Below are positions 25,120 to 36,528 of a stretch of DNA of 64,000 nucleotides, in pieces. Below the pieces are notes generated by a model, which saw only the letters and a program-made list of their open reading frames with translations, was not told the DNA's origin and did not search any database. Every line of letters begins with the position of its first letter. Positions within the stretch are counted from its first letter, which is position 1. The stretch is from Sophora flavescens (Eukaryota > Streptophyta > Magnoliopsida > Fabales > Fabaceae): the NCBI GenBank assembly GCA_030762895.1, contig CM061063.1:74211836-74275835 (forward strand). The letters run 5' to 3'. The position numbers were made by a program, and so were the translations under genes.

Positions 25120-25330
25120 TTAGAAAAAAAAATTTTACAGCAAATGCATGGTTTATCTTTATGGTTCATATTTCTCCCCTTTTTCAGAAAAATAAAAATT
25201 TGCATATCAGAAAATGCATGGTTCATTTTTTTATGGTTCATATTTCTCAGATGTATGGTTCATCTTTCTAGTTCATCTCAGATATATGGTTCATCTTTCT
25301 TGTATGGTTCATCTTTCTCCCCCTTTGTCA
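25120..25330. repeat. ATGGTTCAT-rich repeats in the copia 3' untranslated region
   Basis: Between the end of RNase H (25543) and the 3' LTR, the motif tatggttcatctttct recurs about seven times with variation. SIRE elements often carry an env-like ORF here; none is visible, and this 680-bp gap has no long minus-strand frame. Confidence 0.7.
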
Positions 25331-25542
25331 TTATCAAAAAGAAACTATGGAGAATATTGATATCAATCTTAAAAACAGTCTTGCATTCATTGATAATAAA
25401 GCATTTCAGAACTTATGCAATACATCAAAACATCCAAAATACAAAAAAAAAAAAAATTACAGACAACTAAGGAAGCTTAGCATCTTGCCCATGTCCTTCA
25501 TAATTTTTCAGCAACCTGTACTGCCTTGCGTGCCATCTGTTA

Positions 25543-26430
25543 TCAATTATTTTGAGGATCAATTATGCCAAGTTCCCTTATTATAAAGAAGAAACTTTCC
25601 TTATTAAGTGGTTTGGTGAATATATCAGCTAATTGCTTGGTTGTATCTATATGTTCAATCACAACATTACCACTTTGAATATGATCCCTGATAAAATGAT
25701 GCCTAATTTCAATATGCTTGGTTCTTGAGTGCATAATTGGGTTCTTTGTTAGATTTATTGCACTAGTTTTATCATATTTTATAGGTATATGATCTAGCTA
25801 AACACCATAGTCAATTAATTGTTGTTTCATCCATAGGATTTGAGCACAACAACTCCCAGCTGCAACATATTCTGCTTCAGCTGTGGATAAGGCCACACTA
25901 GTTTGCTTTTTACTAAACCAGGACACTAGGGAATTTCCTAATAAATGGCATGTTCCACTTGTGCTCTTCCTATCTAACTTGCATCCAGCAAAGTCAGAGT
26001 CGGAATATCCTATTAGTGTGCAAGTGGATCCCTTGGGATACCACAGCCCCATTTCTTTTGTTCCTAAGAGGTACTTCATGATTCTTTTAACTGCAGTAAG
26101 ATGTGATTCTTTAGGATTAGCTTGATACCTTGCACACATACACACACTAAACATTATATCTGGCCTACTTGTAGTGAGATAAAGTAAGGATCTGATATTA
26201 CCTCTATACTTGGATACATCTATAGATTTACCATGTTCATCTTTGTCCAAGTAGCAGGCTGGACTCATTGGTGTTGCCATTTCCTTTGCGCTTTCGATTC
26301 CAAACTTATTTAGTAGTTCCTTGCAATACTTTGTTTGGCTTATGAAGGTTCCATCTTGGCATTGTTTAATTTGAAGTCCAAGAAAGAAGGTAAGCTCTCC
26401 CATCATGGACATTTCAAATTCACTTTGCAT
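25543..26430 (-). pseudogene. pol: Ty1/copia RNase H and pol C-terminus
   Basis: The frame from 26430 carries the RT/RNase H connection (MGELTFFLGLQIKQ) and RNase H (LIGYSDSDFAGCKLDRKSTS, ALSTAEAEYVAAGS, QILWMKQQLIDYG). A stop at about 25800 interrupts it, and the frame resumes at 25734 with HIEIRHHFIRDHI and ADIFTKPL, the usual end of copia pol. RNase H removes the RNA template during reverse transcription in the particle. Confidence 0.92.
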
Positions 26431-26448
26431 TAGTTCACCAAATTCCTT

Positions 26449-27096
26449 TCATAAAGACTCATTAGTAGCACCAAAAATAATGTCATCAACATATATTTGA
26501 ACAAGTAAGATATTGTGTGCTTTTGTTTTAGTAAATAGTGTTGTATCAACTTTTCCTCTTTTAAAGGCTTTTTCTAGGAGAAAATTGCTTAACCTCTCAT
26601 ACCAAGCTCTAGGAGCTTGCTTGAGTCCATAGAGGGCTTTAGTCAGTTTATAGACATGATTTGGGAACTCACTATCAATAAAGCCAGGGGGTTGGCTTAC
26701 ATATACTTCCTCTTGTATTATTCCATTTAAAAAGGCACTTTTCACATCCATTTGGTACAGTTTAAAGTTCATTATACAAGCATAGGCTAAGAGCATTCTT
26801 ATGGCTTCTAATATAGCTACGGGAGCATATGTTTCATCATAATCAATTCCTTCTTCTCGATTGTATCCTTTAGATACTAGTCTAGCCTTGTTTCTTATTA
26901 TTATTCCATTCTCATCCATTTTATTTCTAAACACCCATTTAGTTCCGATTATTTGGATACTTTTGAGTTTTGGAACTAAATCCCAAACTTTGTTCCTTTT
27001 AAATTGATTTAACTCCTCTTGCATTGCAATCATCCAATGTTCATCATTAATAACATCATCAACACATTTTGGTTCTATTTGAGATACAAATGCCAT
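26449..27096 (-). pseudogene. pol: Ty1/copia reverse transcriptase
   Basis: This 215-codon frame covers most of a copia RT: GTKWVFRNKMDENG, NKARLVSKGYNREEGIDYDE, YQMDVKSAFLNGIIQEEVY, KALYGLKQAPRAWYERL and the active site VQIYVDDIIFG with both aspartates of YVDD. It is cut by a stop at about 26447, before the RNase H frame. It follows integrase in the copia order, unlike gypsy. Confidence 0.95.
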
Positions 27097-27276
27097 GGTA
27101 TTGCAAATATTTCTTAAAGAGTTTCTAGTGGTTACCCCTTTGGTGATCTCACCAATGATATTGTCTAGGGGATGATTCTTTGAAGCTTGCCACTCCTTAG
27201 GAAGATTTTCTTGTTGAAGTTATGCTTGAGGTTCTTTATTGCCTTCTTCATCTTCCTTTTCCTTGTTGCTCTCCTT

Positions 27277-28286
27277 TCATTCATCAGATTTTACTTCATC
27301 CTCAAGAGTTTCTGCATCATAAAAAATGCCCTTTCCAAACCTTTTGGGGTTAGACTCATCAAATGTTATGTGAACATATTCTTCCATTGATAAAGTACGC
27401 TTATTAAACACTCTATATGCTTTGCTAGTTAATGAATAACCTAGGAAAATACCCTCATCAGCTTTGGGATCAAATTTCCCAAGATTATCCTTGTCATTAT
27501 TTAGCACAAAACATTTACAGCCAAAGACATGAAAATGAGAAATGTTAGGTTTTCTTCCCTTGTAAAGTTCATATGGAGTTTTCTTCAATATTGGCCTTAT
27601 TAGAACTCTATTCAAAACATAACTTGCAGTACTCACAGCATCAGCCCAAAAATACTTTGGTAAATTAGAGTCACTTAATATGGTTCTAGCAATTTCTTCA
27701 AGTGACCTATTTTTCCTTTCAACTACTCCATTTTGTTGTGGAGTTCTAGGTGCAGAAAATTATGTTTTATACCATGTTCATCACAAAAGTTAGCAAACTC
27801 CTAATTTTGGAATTCTCCTCCATGGTCACTCCTAATTGAAACAATTTTCACGTCTTTCTCATTTTGAGAAACCTTAGCCATTTTCTTAAAAGCTTTAAAG
27901 GCTTCATTCTTTTGTGCTAAGAAAAAGGTCCAAGTGAATCTAGAGAAGTCATCAACAATTACAAGAGCATAGAAATTTCCACCAAAGCTTTTTGTCCTAG
28001 AAGGTCCAAAAAGGTCCATGTGCAGTAATTGTAAGGGTCTACTAGTTGAAACAGTGTTTTTAGCCTTAAATGAGGTTTTCACTTGTTTACCCTTCTGGCA
28101 TGCATCACATAACCCTTCTTTAACAAACTTTTTATTTGGTAAACCAATTACAAGTTCTTTGGAAATCAATTTATTCAAGTGATCCATATGAATTTGAGCT
28201 ATTCTCTTATGCCAAAGCCAATTTTCATCTTCTTTGGAAATTAAGCAACATGCATCATTGGAAATTAAGTTGTCTATGTCTAGCAT
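27277..28286 (-). pseudogene. int: Ty1/copia GAG-pre-integrase and integrase
   Basis: The frame from 28286 has the pre-integrase zinc-binding region (WHKRIAQIHMDHL, CDACQKGKQVKTSF) and the catalytic core (LQLLHMDLFGPSR, IVDDFSRFTW, SIRSDHGGEFQN). A stop just after this motif and a lesion at about 27640-27800 separate it from the core's end (TPYELYKGRKPNISHFHVFG, FDESNPKRFG) at 27277-27636. Integrase joins the cDNA to host DNA; this copy is broken. Confidence 0.92.
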
Positions 28287-28307
28287 ATAGATGTTATTGA
28301 TTCTATT

Positions 28308-28634
28308 TCAAATCAGTTTTATGTTATTATCATGAATAGATTCGATCATACACAATTTTGAGTTAAAGTTTACCTTGTAGCCTTTATCACATAATTGGCT
28401 TATACTTAGAAGATTGTGTTTGAGCCCTTCCACATAGAGAACATCCTCAATCTTGATTGCTGGACTTTTTCCTATTGTCCCAACACCAAGGAATCTTCCT
28501 TTGTTGTTGTCTCCATAGGTGGCATTTCCTCCTTCCTTGGGAGTGAAAGATGTAAATTTTGTGATGTCTCCTGTCATGTGTTTGGAGCAGCCACTATCTA
28601 AAAACCAGCTTGAGGTTTTGGCCTTCAAACACAC
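28308..28634 (-). pseudogene. pr: Ty1/copia aspartic protease
   Basis: A 108-codon frame has the copia protease motif WFLDSGCSKHMTGD and the C-terminal LKHNLLSISQLCDKGY. It lies between gag and pre-integrase. Stops on both sides break the polyprotein. Confidence 0.92.
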
Positions 28635-28651
28635 CTACAAAACAGATTCTT

Positions 28652-30339
28652 TTATGCTTTTCCTTTAGTTACCCAAATCTGTTTGGGTCCTTTAGTGTTA
28701 GTAGCAACATAAGTTCCTTTTGGAACCCAAATTTGTTTAATGCCAACATGAATGTTATTTCTAAGTCTACAAGTAGCAGCTGTATGACCTTTCTTAAGAC
28801 AATAACAGCATTTAACAAAAGGACTAGTTGAGGCAATGGGTGGAACAAAAAGTTTCTTAAAAGATTTTTCATGTACCATTGGCTTATATCAAATTCCAGC
28901 TTTGTCATACACACCCTTTTGCTGTCCTAATATGGCATTCCAGTTATCTCTACCCATAGTAAACTTAGATAGAGTTGTATTCAGTTTTTCAACCTCCTTT
29001 TCTAGTGTAGTGCATTTGGTGCAATTTGAACTAGATGCAAGTAATTGTGAATTTTCATCTTCTAGTTCTTTAAGCTTTATTTGTAAAGATGCATTATCAC
29101 TACATTGTTTTGCGATGATCTTTCTAGAAGATTTAAGTTGTTTTATAATTTTAACATATTCTTCATGCAATTTATCAAAAGCATCTTGTAACTCATCATA
29201 GTTAGGAAGGAATCATTTACCTCGGTTTCACTGTCACTTTGATGATTTGCCATGAGACATAGGTTGGCTTCTTCATTTTCTGATTCACTACTAGTGGAAT
29301 CCATATCATTATCTTCCCAAGCTATGTATGCTCTTTTAGGCTTTCTTCCTTTCTTTTGCTTGCTGTCATTCTTCTCATACTTTTCTTTCTTTTGTAGCTT
29401 TGGACATTCATTTTTGTAGTGTCCAAGCTTCCTACATTCAAAGCATTTGATTGTTGAGGAAGAGCTTTCACCTTTGTTCGTGTTCCTTTTGGTAGGAAAA
29501 CTGGATTGCTTCTTGTTTCTATTCTTCTTGATGAATCTTTTAAATTTCCCCACAAGCTCTTCTTCTTCGGATTCTTCACTTTCATCAAGGTGTTCATCTT
29601 CAACACTTTCTATTGATTCTTTGGAAATATGAGTCTTGAGTGAAAGTGCTTTCTTCTTTTTCTCCTTATCTTCATGATCTTTCAATCTATTTAGTTCCAA
29701 TTCGTGTTCTTTCAACTTGCCAAATAGAGTAGCAATCTGCATTGTGTCAAGATCCTTTGCTTCAGTAATTGCAGTAATTTTTGGCTGCCATTCACGACTC
29801 AAACATCTCATAATCTTGTTAATCTTTTTCTCATCTGTGATTGTATGTCCGAGTCCTTCTAACAGGTTCACAATGTGTGTAAACATCTTTTGCAGATCAT
29901 CTATCTCCTCACCATTCTTCATGTGAAAGAGTTCATATTCATGGACTAGTGCATTCATCCTTGCTCCTTTCACATCGTTGGTTCCTTCACGAGTGGGTTG
30001 AAGAGTATCCCACATCTACTTTGCCGTTTTGCAATTGGAGACCCTGAAAAACTCATCATAATTCAAAGCAGCTGTTATAATATTCTTTGCTTTAGCATTA
30101 TAACCTACTCTTCTTTTATCATCATCATTCCAGTCGTCTTTTGGTTTAGTTTGTTTGTTTCCCTTAGCATCAAGAGTAAATGGAACATAGGGACCATTTT
30201 CAACAGCATCTAAAACATCTAAACCTGCAACCTCAAGAAAGATAAGCATTCTTTCTTTCTAATACATGTATTGGGAGCCATTAAAGGCAGGGGGTCTATT
30301 GAGTGAAGCACCATCACCCAGGATATCATTTGTAGCCAT
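28652..30339 (-). pseudogene. gag: SIRE-type copia gag, near full length, with stops
   Basis: The ATG at 30339 begins the same N-terminus as at 22999. A TGG-to-TAG stop (30259-30261) and a CAG-to-TAG stop (30016-30018) interrupt it. It continues with RCLSREWQPKITAI, a glutamate/lysine-rich stretch, a CCHC knuckle (CFECRKLGHYKNEC), then after a frameshift a coiled-coil region (LKELEDENSQLLASSSN) and a second knuckle (CYCLKKGHTAATC) near 28800. The long acidic gag with two knuckles fits the SIRE/Maximus lineage. It is not translatable as one protein. Confidence 0.92.
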
Positions 30340-30375
30340 CTCTTGAAGCCGTTAAGCTTTGTAACAAGAGTTTTA

Positions 30376-30387
30376 GCCCTGATACCA
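30376..30387 (-). other. Primer binding site, initiator tRNA-Met type (right copia copy)
   Basis: Minus TGGTATCAGGGC, one base from the canonical TGGTATCAGAGC, sits two bases from LTR B. It confirms the minus orientation and the LTR border. Confidence 0.88.
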
Positions 30388-31046
30388 ATTGTTGGTAGTG
30401 GCTATGGTCTCAAGAGGGGGGGGGGGGGGGTGAATTGAGATATTGAAAACTTATTCAACAATTAAAGTAAAATAGTGTTTCTTTTAAAGAAAATTGGTTT
30501 TCACTCAATTTTAATTCCCAAGAATTAGGTTATGTAACAAGTAATGATGACAAGAAGAATTATAAGTAGGAACAACAGATTTTAACACAGATTGCAAATT
30601 TAAAGATTCAAGTTTAAACAAGTATATGGAGTTTAGGGATTAGAAGAACACGCAAACCGATTTATCCTGGTTCGGCTAGCTCCTCTGGTTAGCCTACATC
30701 CAGTCCCACACCTCTGTGGATTTCTTCACTATAATAAGCAATTTACACAATTCTAATTATAGCAACACAAGGATACCCTCCTTGCTTGAAAAATCTCCAG
30801 AAAGCACACTAGCTTTCTTTACCCACGGATCCATTATATCCTTGTTGAACCCTAAGAGATACCCTATCTTAGTCACTCTAATTCACAAAAAGAATTGAGT
30901 AGAAGCAAGGCTCTAAAAGCCTGATAAAACAAATTGAAGTTCTAACTATGACACTTTTTTCAGAGATAAAGCACTTTGTTTCACAATCTGTATGAGTTGT
31001 GTTGTTGTTGTTGTATTGTTGTTGTGGAAAAGTGTTCCTTTGATCC

Positions 31047-31058
31047 CTCTTTATATAG
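31047..31058 (-). promoter_or_regulatory. Probable TATA box of copia LTR B
   Basis: On the minus strand CTATATAAAGAGG lies about 215 bp downstream of the end of the U3 repeat array and about 650 bp before the primer-site end of the LTR. That suits a start site beginning R. The same sequence is at 23710-23722 in LTR A. Confidence 0.7.
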
Positions 31059-31264
31059 AAGATAAATTATAGCCGTTGGGATCATTTAAGACAGATTTGG
31101 ATCTGATTTATCAAAATATGCTTTCTTGATTGTTGATCTCAAAATGTGATTCTATTTGATCTTTGTAGAGATTGCATCCTTCTCGAGATATAACAGTTTC
31201 CATCTGAAAGGATAGCCAAGTCGTTTTGAAGAGTAATTAATCCGTGTTTATTTGAAGTGAAAAA

Positions 31265-32085
31265 TATCCGCGTCCATTGCCACGTTAGCAGACGGGAGTA
31301 TTAGCTCAAGGTAATTGGACGGGCTCCAATTGGTAGACGAGAGTGCTAACAAAAGGCAATTGGACGGGCTCCAACTGGTAGACGAGCTTTATATGCCATG
31401 TAAGTGGACAGAGCTTTTCATTTAGCGTGTATCATTAGTAGACGAGCTCCAAGTGTTACTGTCGGTAGACGATCTCTCCTTTTTACATAAGTAGACGAGC
31501 TCTCCAAGTGTTACTATCAGTAGACGCGTGCTTTTCTTACTTTCAGTGGATGAGCACTCCTTTTTCCAACAGTGGACGTGCTCTCCAAGTGTTACTATCA
31601 GTAGACGCGCGCCCTTGTTACTTTCAGTGGACGAGCTCTCCTTTTTCTTCAGTGGACGCGTGTGCTTCTTTTATATCAGTGGACGCGTGCTCCAAGTGCC
31701 ACGTCAGCAGACGAGATCTTCTGTTTTCTTAGTGGACGCACTTCTTGTGCCACGTCTGCAGACGAGCTCTTCTGTTTCTTTCAGTGGACGCGCTTCATGT
31801 GCCACGTCAGTAGATGAGCTCTTCTGTTTCTTATAGTGGACGCGCTTCCTGTGTTCTTTCAGTGGACGCGGGCTTTTTACTTTGTTGTTCCTTTAGTGGA
31901 CGTGCTTTCTTTGTTCTTTCAGTGGACGACAGCTTTTTGCTTTGTTGTTTCTTTAGTGGACGCGCTTTCTTTGTTCATTGGACTTCAGCTCTTAACTTTG
32001 TTGGATGTCATTGTTGGTTCACTTCATTAGACGAGCGCTTATATTTTCCCTGTGTTGGACGTGCGCTAGTTTTGCTTTGTTGGAC
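31265..32085 (-). repeat. GTGGACG/GTAGACG repeat array in copia LTR B
   Basis: Counterpart of the array in LTR A, with nearly the same unit order, so it predates the tandem arrangement. Units lie upstream of the TATA box and often include GAGCTC or GCGCGC. Confidence 0.85.
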
Positions 32086-32201
32086 GAATGATCTTGCATG
32101 AAACTTAACACGTAATGAGTGCGTAGTCAAAATTAAAAATCTTATGCAAAATACACTTTGTTTGTCATACATCAAAACATGAATGAGGGCTTAGTCTTAC
32201 A

Positions 32202-32510
32202 GGGCTTAATGAGGAAGGCAGGAGGGAAGAGTTGGATTTGATAGAGGAAGTCAGGGAGAAAGTCAGAGTAAGAGAGGAAACTTGCAAGAGGAGAATCACA
32301 AAGAGGTATAATGCCATGCTGAAGCCGAGATGTTTTGAGGTTGGGGATTCCAAGGGAATTCTCGTAAAGATCCATCTAAAGGGAAATTGGCGGCGAATTG
32401 GGCTGGACCTTTCCGTATAGTGGATAACTTTGAAAATGGAGCTTATTTTTTGGAAGAGCTATCTGGGACGGAAATTCCGAGAACTTGGAATGCCTCCACC
32501 TGAAATTTTA
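32202..32510 (+). pseudogene. int: Tat-type Ty3/gypsy integrase C-terminus
   Basis: From the copia border the frame reads LNEEGRREELDLIEEVREK and KRRITKRYNAMLKPR. After a frameshift at about 32350 it reads NWAGPFRIVDNF, GAYFLEELSG and EIPRTWNAS, the end of Tat-clade pol. The same strand as the gag at 14751 suggests the two are parts of one element with protease, RT and most of integrase missing between. Confidence 0.82.
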
Positions 32511-33551
32511 CTTTAGTTAACTCTGTGTATTGGGTGGTACTCTTTTTCCTACCCCAGTCTTTTTTCCTTGTAAAAGGTTTTTGGCTGGGAAGGTTCTAAA
32601 TTATAATGAGGCCACCGACTTTATGTATCTTTTTTCAATTAATGAAGTGGTTTTTATCATCATTTTCATAGAGCTTCCAATTCACAGTTGATTTTAACTT
32701 TATGTTACCTTCTTTTCAATGAATGAAGTCATTTTTATCCTATTATGTCTAGATCCTTTTACTGCACAATAGACTTCAATAACTTAAATGTGGTTTTTTG
32801 ATATTTAAGAAACACTGGAGTTTTGAAAGCCACTGTGGTGGAAGTAAGTAGGTAAAGTAGATATGTGGAGGTTGTTTTGAAGGTAAGAAACGAAGAGAAT
32901 GGGAATTGAAGGAATAGAGGAAATGGGAATAAGTAGTAGTGTTCAGAAGGGAAGCGTAGAATAAGTAAAAAGAAGGGAAAAATGTTAGTGCTGGTGAAAG
33001 GGAGATATGTTATCTTGGTGGAAAGTGTTTGAAAGAAAAGTAAATAGGGGAGTTGGAAGATAGAGAAGGTGGAAAGGATGGAAGGAGAAGTTAAAAGGTG
33101 TTGATGGTGGAGAAGATAGGTGGTAAGCAATATGAGGAGAATGGTAAAACATAATTAAATAGAGAAAGGATTTAGAAGAATAAGGAAAGGGAAGTTGGAG
33201 GGAGTTAGAAGAATAAGGAAATGAAGTTGGAGGGCAGAGAAGGTATAGAGGTTGGGATGAACGTGGGGTACAATCTATTTAATGAAGTAAAACTCAGGGT
33301 GTTTATATTTCATAAAAGGAAAGTTGGAGGTCAAGTATCATTCTCGGCAGGCTTTGTTATTAAGATCGGCATTACTTGGCTTTAAGGAGGCAACATCTAT
33401 TTCATGAGCATTACACTGACAAAATGACAAGTTATGAAGACATATAAGAAGAAAATCCTTGAACATTCATTCATATCATAAAGTCAAGGAGAAGCAGTAC
33501 ATGATATAACAAAAAGGGGGTGCAGGAAAAGTTAAATATTAAAGTTAAATA
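32511..33551 (+). other. Tat-element spacer between pol and the antisense ORF
   Basis: No long plus-strand frame. The first ~100 bases hold a tactctttttcctacc...ggtttttggctgggaaggtt motif that returns in similar form at 36190-36260. Most of the rest is purine-rich, with a small duplication (ttagaagaataaggaa at about 33173 and 33207). Such untranslated spacers are usual in Tat-clade elements. Confidence 0.6.
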
Positions 33552-35651
33552 TTAATGCCGAGAGAAATTTTCCTCAACAGCGATTACATTAGAGGCAGCA
33601 TCTCCAGTGGGGTTGGCAGTGGTGGCAGCATTAGTATCTTGTGGGGTTGTGGCAGGAACCTCGAGGTTCTCGGCCTCAAGTCGGGGGCATACAAGCTTTC
33701 CATCAATGATCTCTTTCCTAACATAGACTTCTGAAGTGTCGACCTCGAGAGATATGATGTGCACTTCATCCAAGGAAGCATTGAAAACATTCTCATATTG
33801 ATCACCAGCCTCCAACTTGCAAGCCTCCAGTTCGGATGTCAGGGAAGATATCTGAGGTGTAACTTCTTCCTGGATGGTGACAACCGAGTTTTTGGTAGCA
33901 GCAAGCTTGGCAGCCATATAAATATTTTCTTCTCAGCAACTTTCACCGCTTCAGTAGCCTTCTGCAGATCATCTTTCAAATCGGTGAGACTTTTTGAGTT
34001 CCCGGTAGAGTTGACCGATGGTATTCTTCTCCTTGGCAGTCTCGCGGAGCTCTTTCTTCAGTTTTTCAACATTAGCAAGATCTGCATTGGCTTGCTCCAC
34101 CTGCCTCAGTACCAAAGCACGTTCATTCTCTGCAATTCAGATTATTTTAGCAGTACGAAGCACGTAGGTCTGAGCGGCTTCATAGGCTGAAGAAGTCGCA
34201 TACTTGAGCACGGTTTCAACATCATCAAGATAGGTGAGATGAGAGTCAATGAAAGACCTTGGTTGGACTCTTGATGCTAGAGAGAAAGGTGTTCTGTGTT
34301 CTGGGTGACATCCCACCACTTACGTTTATGCATACGCTTCTCGGGCAGATTTGCTGGGGGACTTCCTTCTCAGATCTATGAGGAATCTCGGCCGTTTCTA
34401 CTGTCTTCTCGACCACCTCGGCAACCTTTTGGCGTTTGCTAGGTGAGGAGGAAGGAAGAGAAGTGGTAACCTCGGGCATAGCTGCGGTAGCAGGAGGGTT
34501 AGGATTGGAGATTCCAGGAACCGTGCTTCTAACTTTCTTTTGCCTCTCTTTTTCTAACTTCATCCTTCGCATTTCAGCGAATGAAAGTTTAGAACCCATG
34601 ATAGCAGCGAAGTGAATGAGAAATGTTAGTCAACATATAATGATTAAAAGAAATATACAAATACATGCACAAGGATGCATCGGATATGAATCTCTACGAT
34701 TAAGACTCTCTCTTACTTTGCCAACTCTCCTGGTGATTTTCGGCAAAAGGTAATTTTAATATGAGTTGGCAATCCAAAGGGGCATGTTTTGCGGGAAGTT
34801 TACTTACTCCTTTCCACTAGAAGTAAGGGAAGGATAAGACACGGAAGGGAGATCTGGTCCAGTAAAGAGTGTATCTCGGCTTCCCCTCTCGTTTCAAGAA
34901 GTTGGATAACTCTTCGGGGGTATATCAGACTTTGAATAATTCAGGTTTGAAATGCTTGTAGGATGAGTTATATAGCGAGAATAGGCGGATGTTGTGACGG
35001 CCGTGAAGGGAAACCCATCGCGCCTTTTTGTTTAACCTAATGGAGTAGAAATGAAAGAACTTTTCGGTTGACACTTCAACTTCAAGTTAGCAGCAGAGAA
35101 TCTCAAAATCTCGGATATAGGCCCAGCTGTTAGGGTGGAGTTGGGAAGGGGCCACATTCAAAGTAGAAAAGACGTGACATTGAAAGGGTGAGAAAGGTAG
35201 CTGGATGTGGAGGTATTTGAACATGTTTTTGTAAAGAAAGATGAAAGGATATTCTTCTTAATTAGTTTTAAAACAAACACGATCAAAGTTGGTGCACAGA
35301 AAGCACACAAATTTACTCTTAAGAGTTTGGGGTGGATAGTTTAATCTCTTTGCGAAGTGCAACAAGGGAAGAGTGGGATTGGTAGTTAGATAAGAAGGGA
35401 ATGACACTGAGGTCCACCCACTCATATACAGGAAAGGGTGTCACCGGGGGAGGAGGGAGGATTACTCCCCACCTCACAAGGTAGCCAATAGAGCCTGAAG
35501 ACTGTTCGTCATCAGATCCACCAGCAGTGATGGTGTTTTCAGTTGAGTTTTTACAGAGAGAGGAAGTGTAAGAGTCATCCAAAACGAGGATCTCCGGGTC
35601 AAGAGTTGGAATGGAGGAAGAAGGATTATCATTTAGAGGAGGGGAGGCCAT
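33552..35651 (-). pseudogene. Antisense ORF (aORF) of the Tat-type element, PF04195-like
   Basis: On the strand opposite gag and pol, a degenerate coding region starts at the ATG at 35651 (MASPPLNDNPSSS). It then carries FKYLHIQLPFSPFQCHVF and NVAPSQLHPNSWAYIRDFE (about 35100-35240), typical of the 'putative gypsy type transposon' family (PF04195). It goes on to a basic segment (SFAEMRRMKLEKERQKKVR, from 34599), a heptad-rich region near 34080 (VEQANADLANVEKLKKELRE) and an acidic end at 33552. Frameshifts and stops split it into at least three frames. Antisense ORFs between pol and the 3' LTR are known in Grande, RIRE2 and Retand; their function is unsettled. Confidence 0.75.
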
Positions 35652-36187
35652 AGCTAAAGTATAACGGTAGGTAAAGGAAGAAGAAGACGTACCTGGGAAA
35701 TTTTAGTGGGATGCAGAGGAGAGGGTTGATTGAAGGGAGGCAGTAGAGACAGCTCTGGTTTTGAAGATAGAAGACATGGAGTGTGAAAATGAGTGGGGAA
35801 TAAGAGTAGATAGAAGGTTTAAATAGGGTGGAGGGGGAGGCTGAATGTGCGTGGGAAGATGAAAACACAAGACAAGGAGATAGGGTGTAATCTTGACAAT
35901 AAAAGACAGTTGTCACAATTACAGCACAGTAAATGATAGGAGGAGACGATTGATGTGCACAAAGTAGGAGTGGCTCAATGAAGTGGCTTCGGAATGTGTG
36001 TTTAATGACACATGTTTGAAGTAATAAAGAAGGAAGGAAAGGAAAAGTCAGCTCAAAGGATGAGAATGATGGTAATCATAATTAATTTACAAAAAAAAGT
36101 GTGATTATTCCTAGCAAGTGGCAATCCTCAGAAGGATCTCGATCAGGGGAGTATTCATTGATGGTGCTCACTAAGACTTCTTGTGTA

Positions 36188-36260
36188 TGTACTCTTTTTC
36201 TTATCTTGTTCTTTTTTTTTCGAGAGGGTTTTAGGACGAGAAGGTTTTAACGAGGCATGC
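36188..36260 (+). repeat. Second copy of the Tat 3'-UTR motif
   Basis: tactctttttcttatcttg and gggttttaggacgagaagg with taacgaggca resemble 32537-32610, which follows pol. The antisense ORF therefore lies between two similar motifs. Confidence 0.6.
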
Positions 36261-36511
36261 ATAGTAGTTTCAAATAAGATGATGCATGCTCAAAGAGTGG
36301 GCATCTCCTGGAACACAACCGAGATACCTCGGAGTTGAGCCATTTCACTTATCGGAATCTCATAGCTTGGGGGACCAATGTATTATACCGAATAGTTAGA
36401 TTGAGAAGAGTTAAAATGCGTCAAGTGCACGAAGAATAAATCATCTTTAGGAAAAATGGAGCTTGGAAGCACACAGACCCTTATGAGTGAAGCATTTTCG
36501 CCCTTTCGGCT

Positions 36512-36528
36512 CAGAGCTTGGGGGACTA
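36512..36528 (+). other. Probable polypurine tract of the Tat element
   Basis: gcttgggggactaatg precedes tgtactattgg, the likely LTR start. A close second version, gcttgggggaccaatg, lies about 147 bp upstream (about 36367), so either could be the functional one or the region was duplicated. Confidence 0.55.

Larger units (their letters stand above)
30390..32201 (-). mobile_element. LTR B of SIRE/Maximus-type copia (5' LTR of the full copy)
   Basis: It is 1812 bp, starts TGTTGGTAG and ends GTCTTACA, and matches LTR A closely along its length. It has a run of at least ten G at about 30416, a minus-strand TATA box (ctctttatatag, 31047-31058) and the GTGGACG repeat array at 31265-32085. To its right the sequence changes abruptly into a Tat-type integrase tail, so this edge is the insertion border. 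Confidence 0.93.

Noticed and set aside
24863..25542. Env-like third ORF expected in SIRE elements
   Set aside because: No minus-strand frame of useful length; only simple repeats.
31508..32101. Similar open frames in the second copia LTR
   Set aside because: Same repeat array, LTR B; opposite strand to the element's genes.
32759..33130. 123-codon minus frame rich in Phe, Leu and Ser
   Set aside because: Arises from purine-rich plus-strand spacer; low complexity and outside the PF04195-like antisense ORF.
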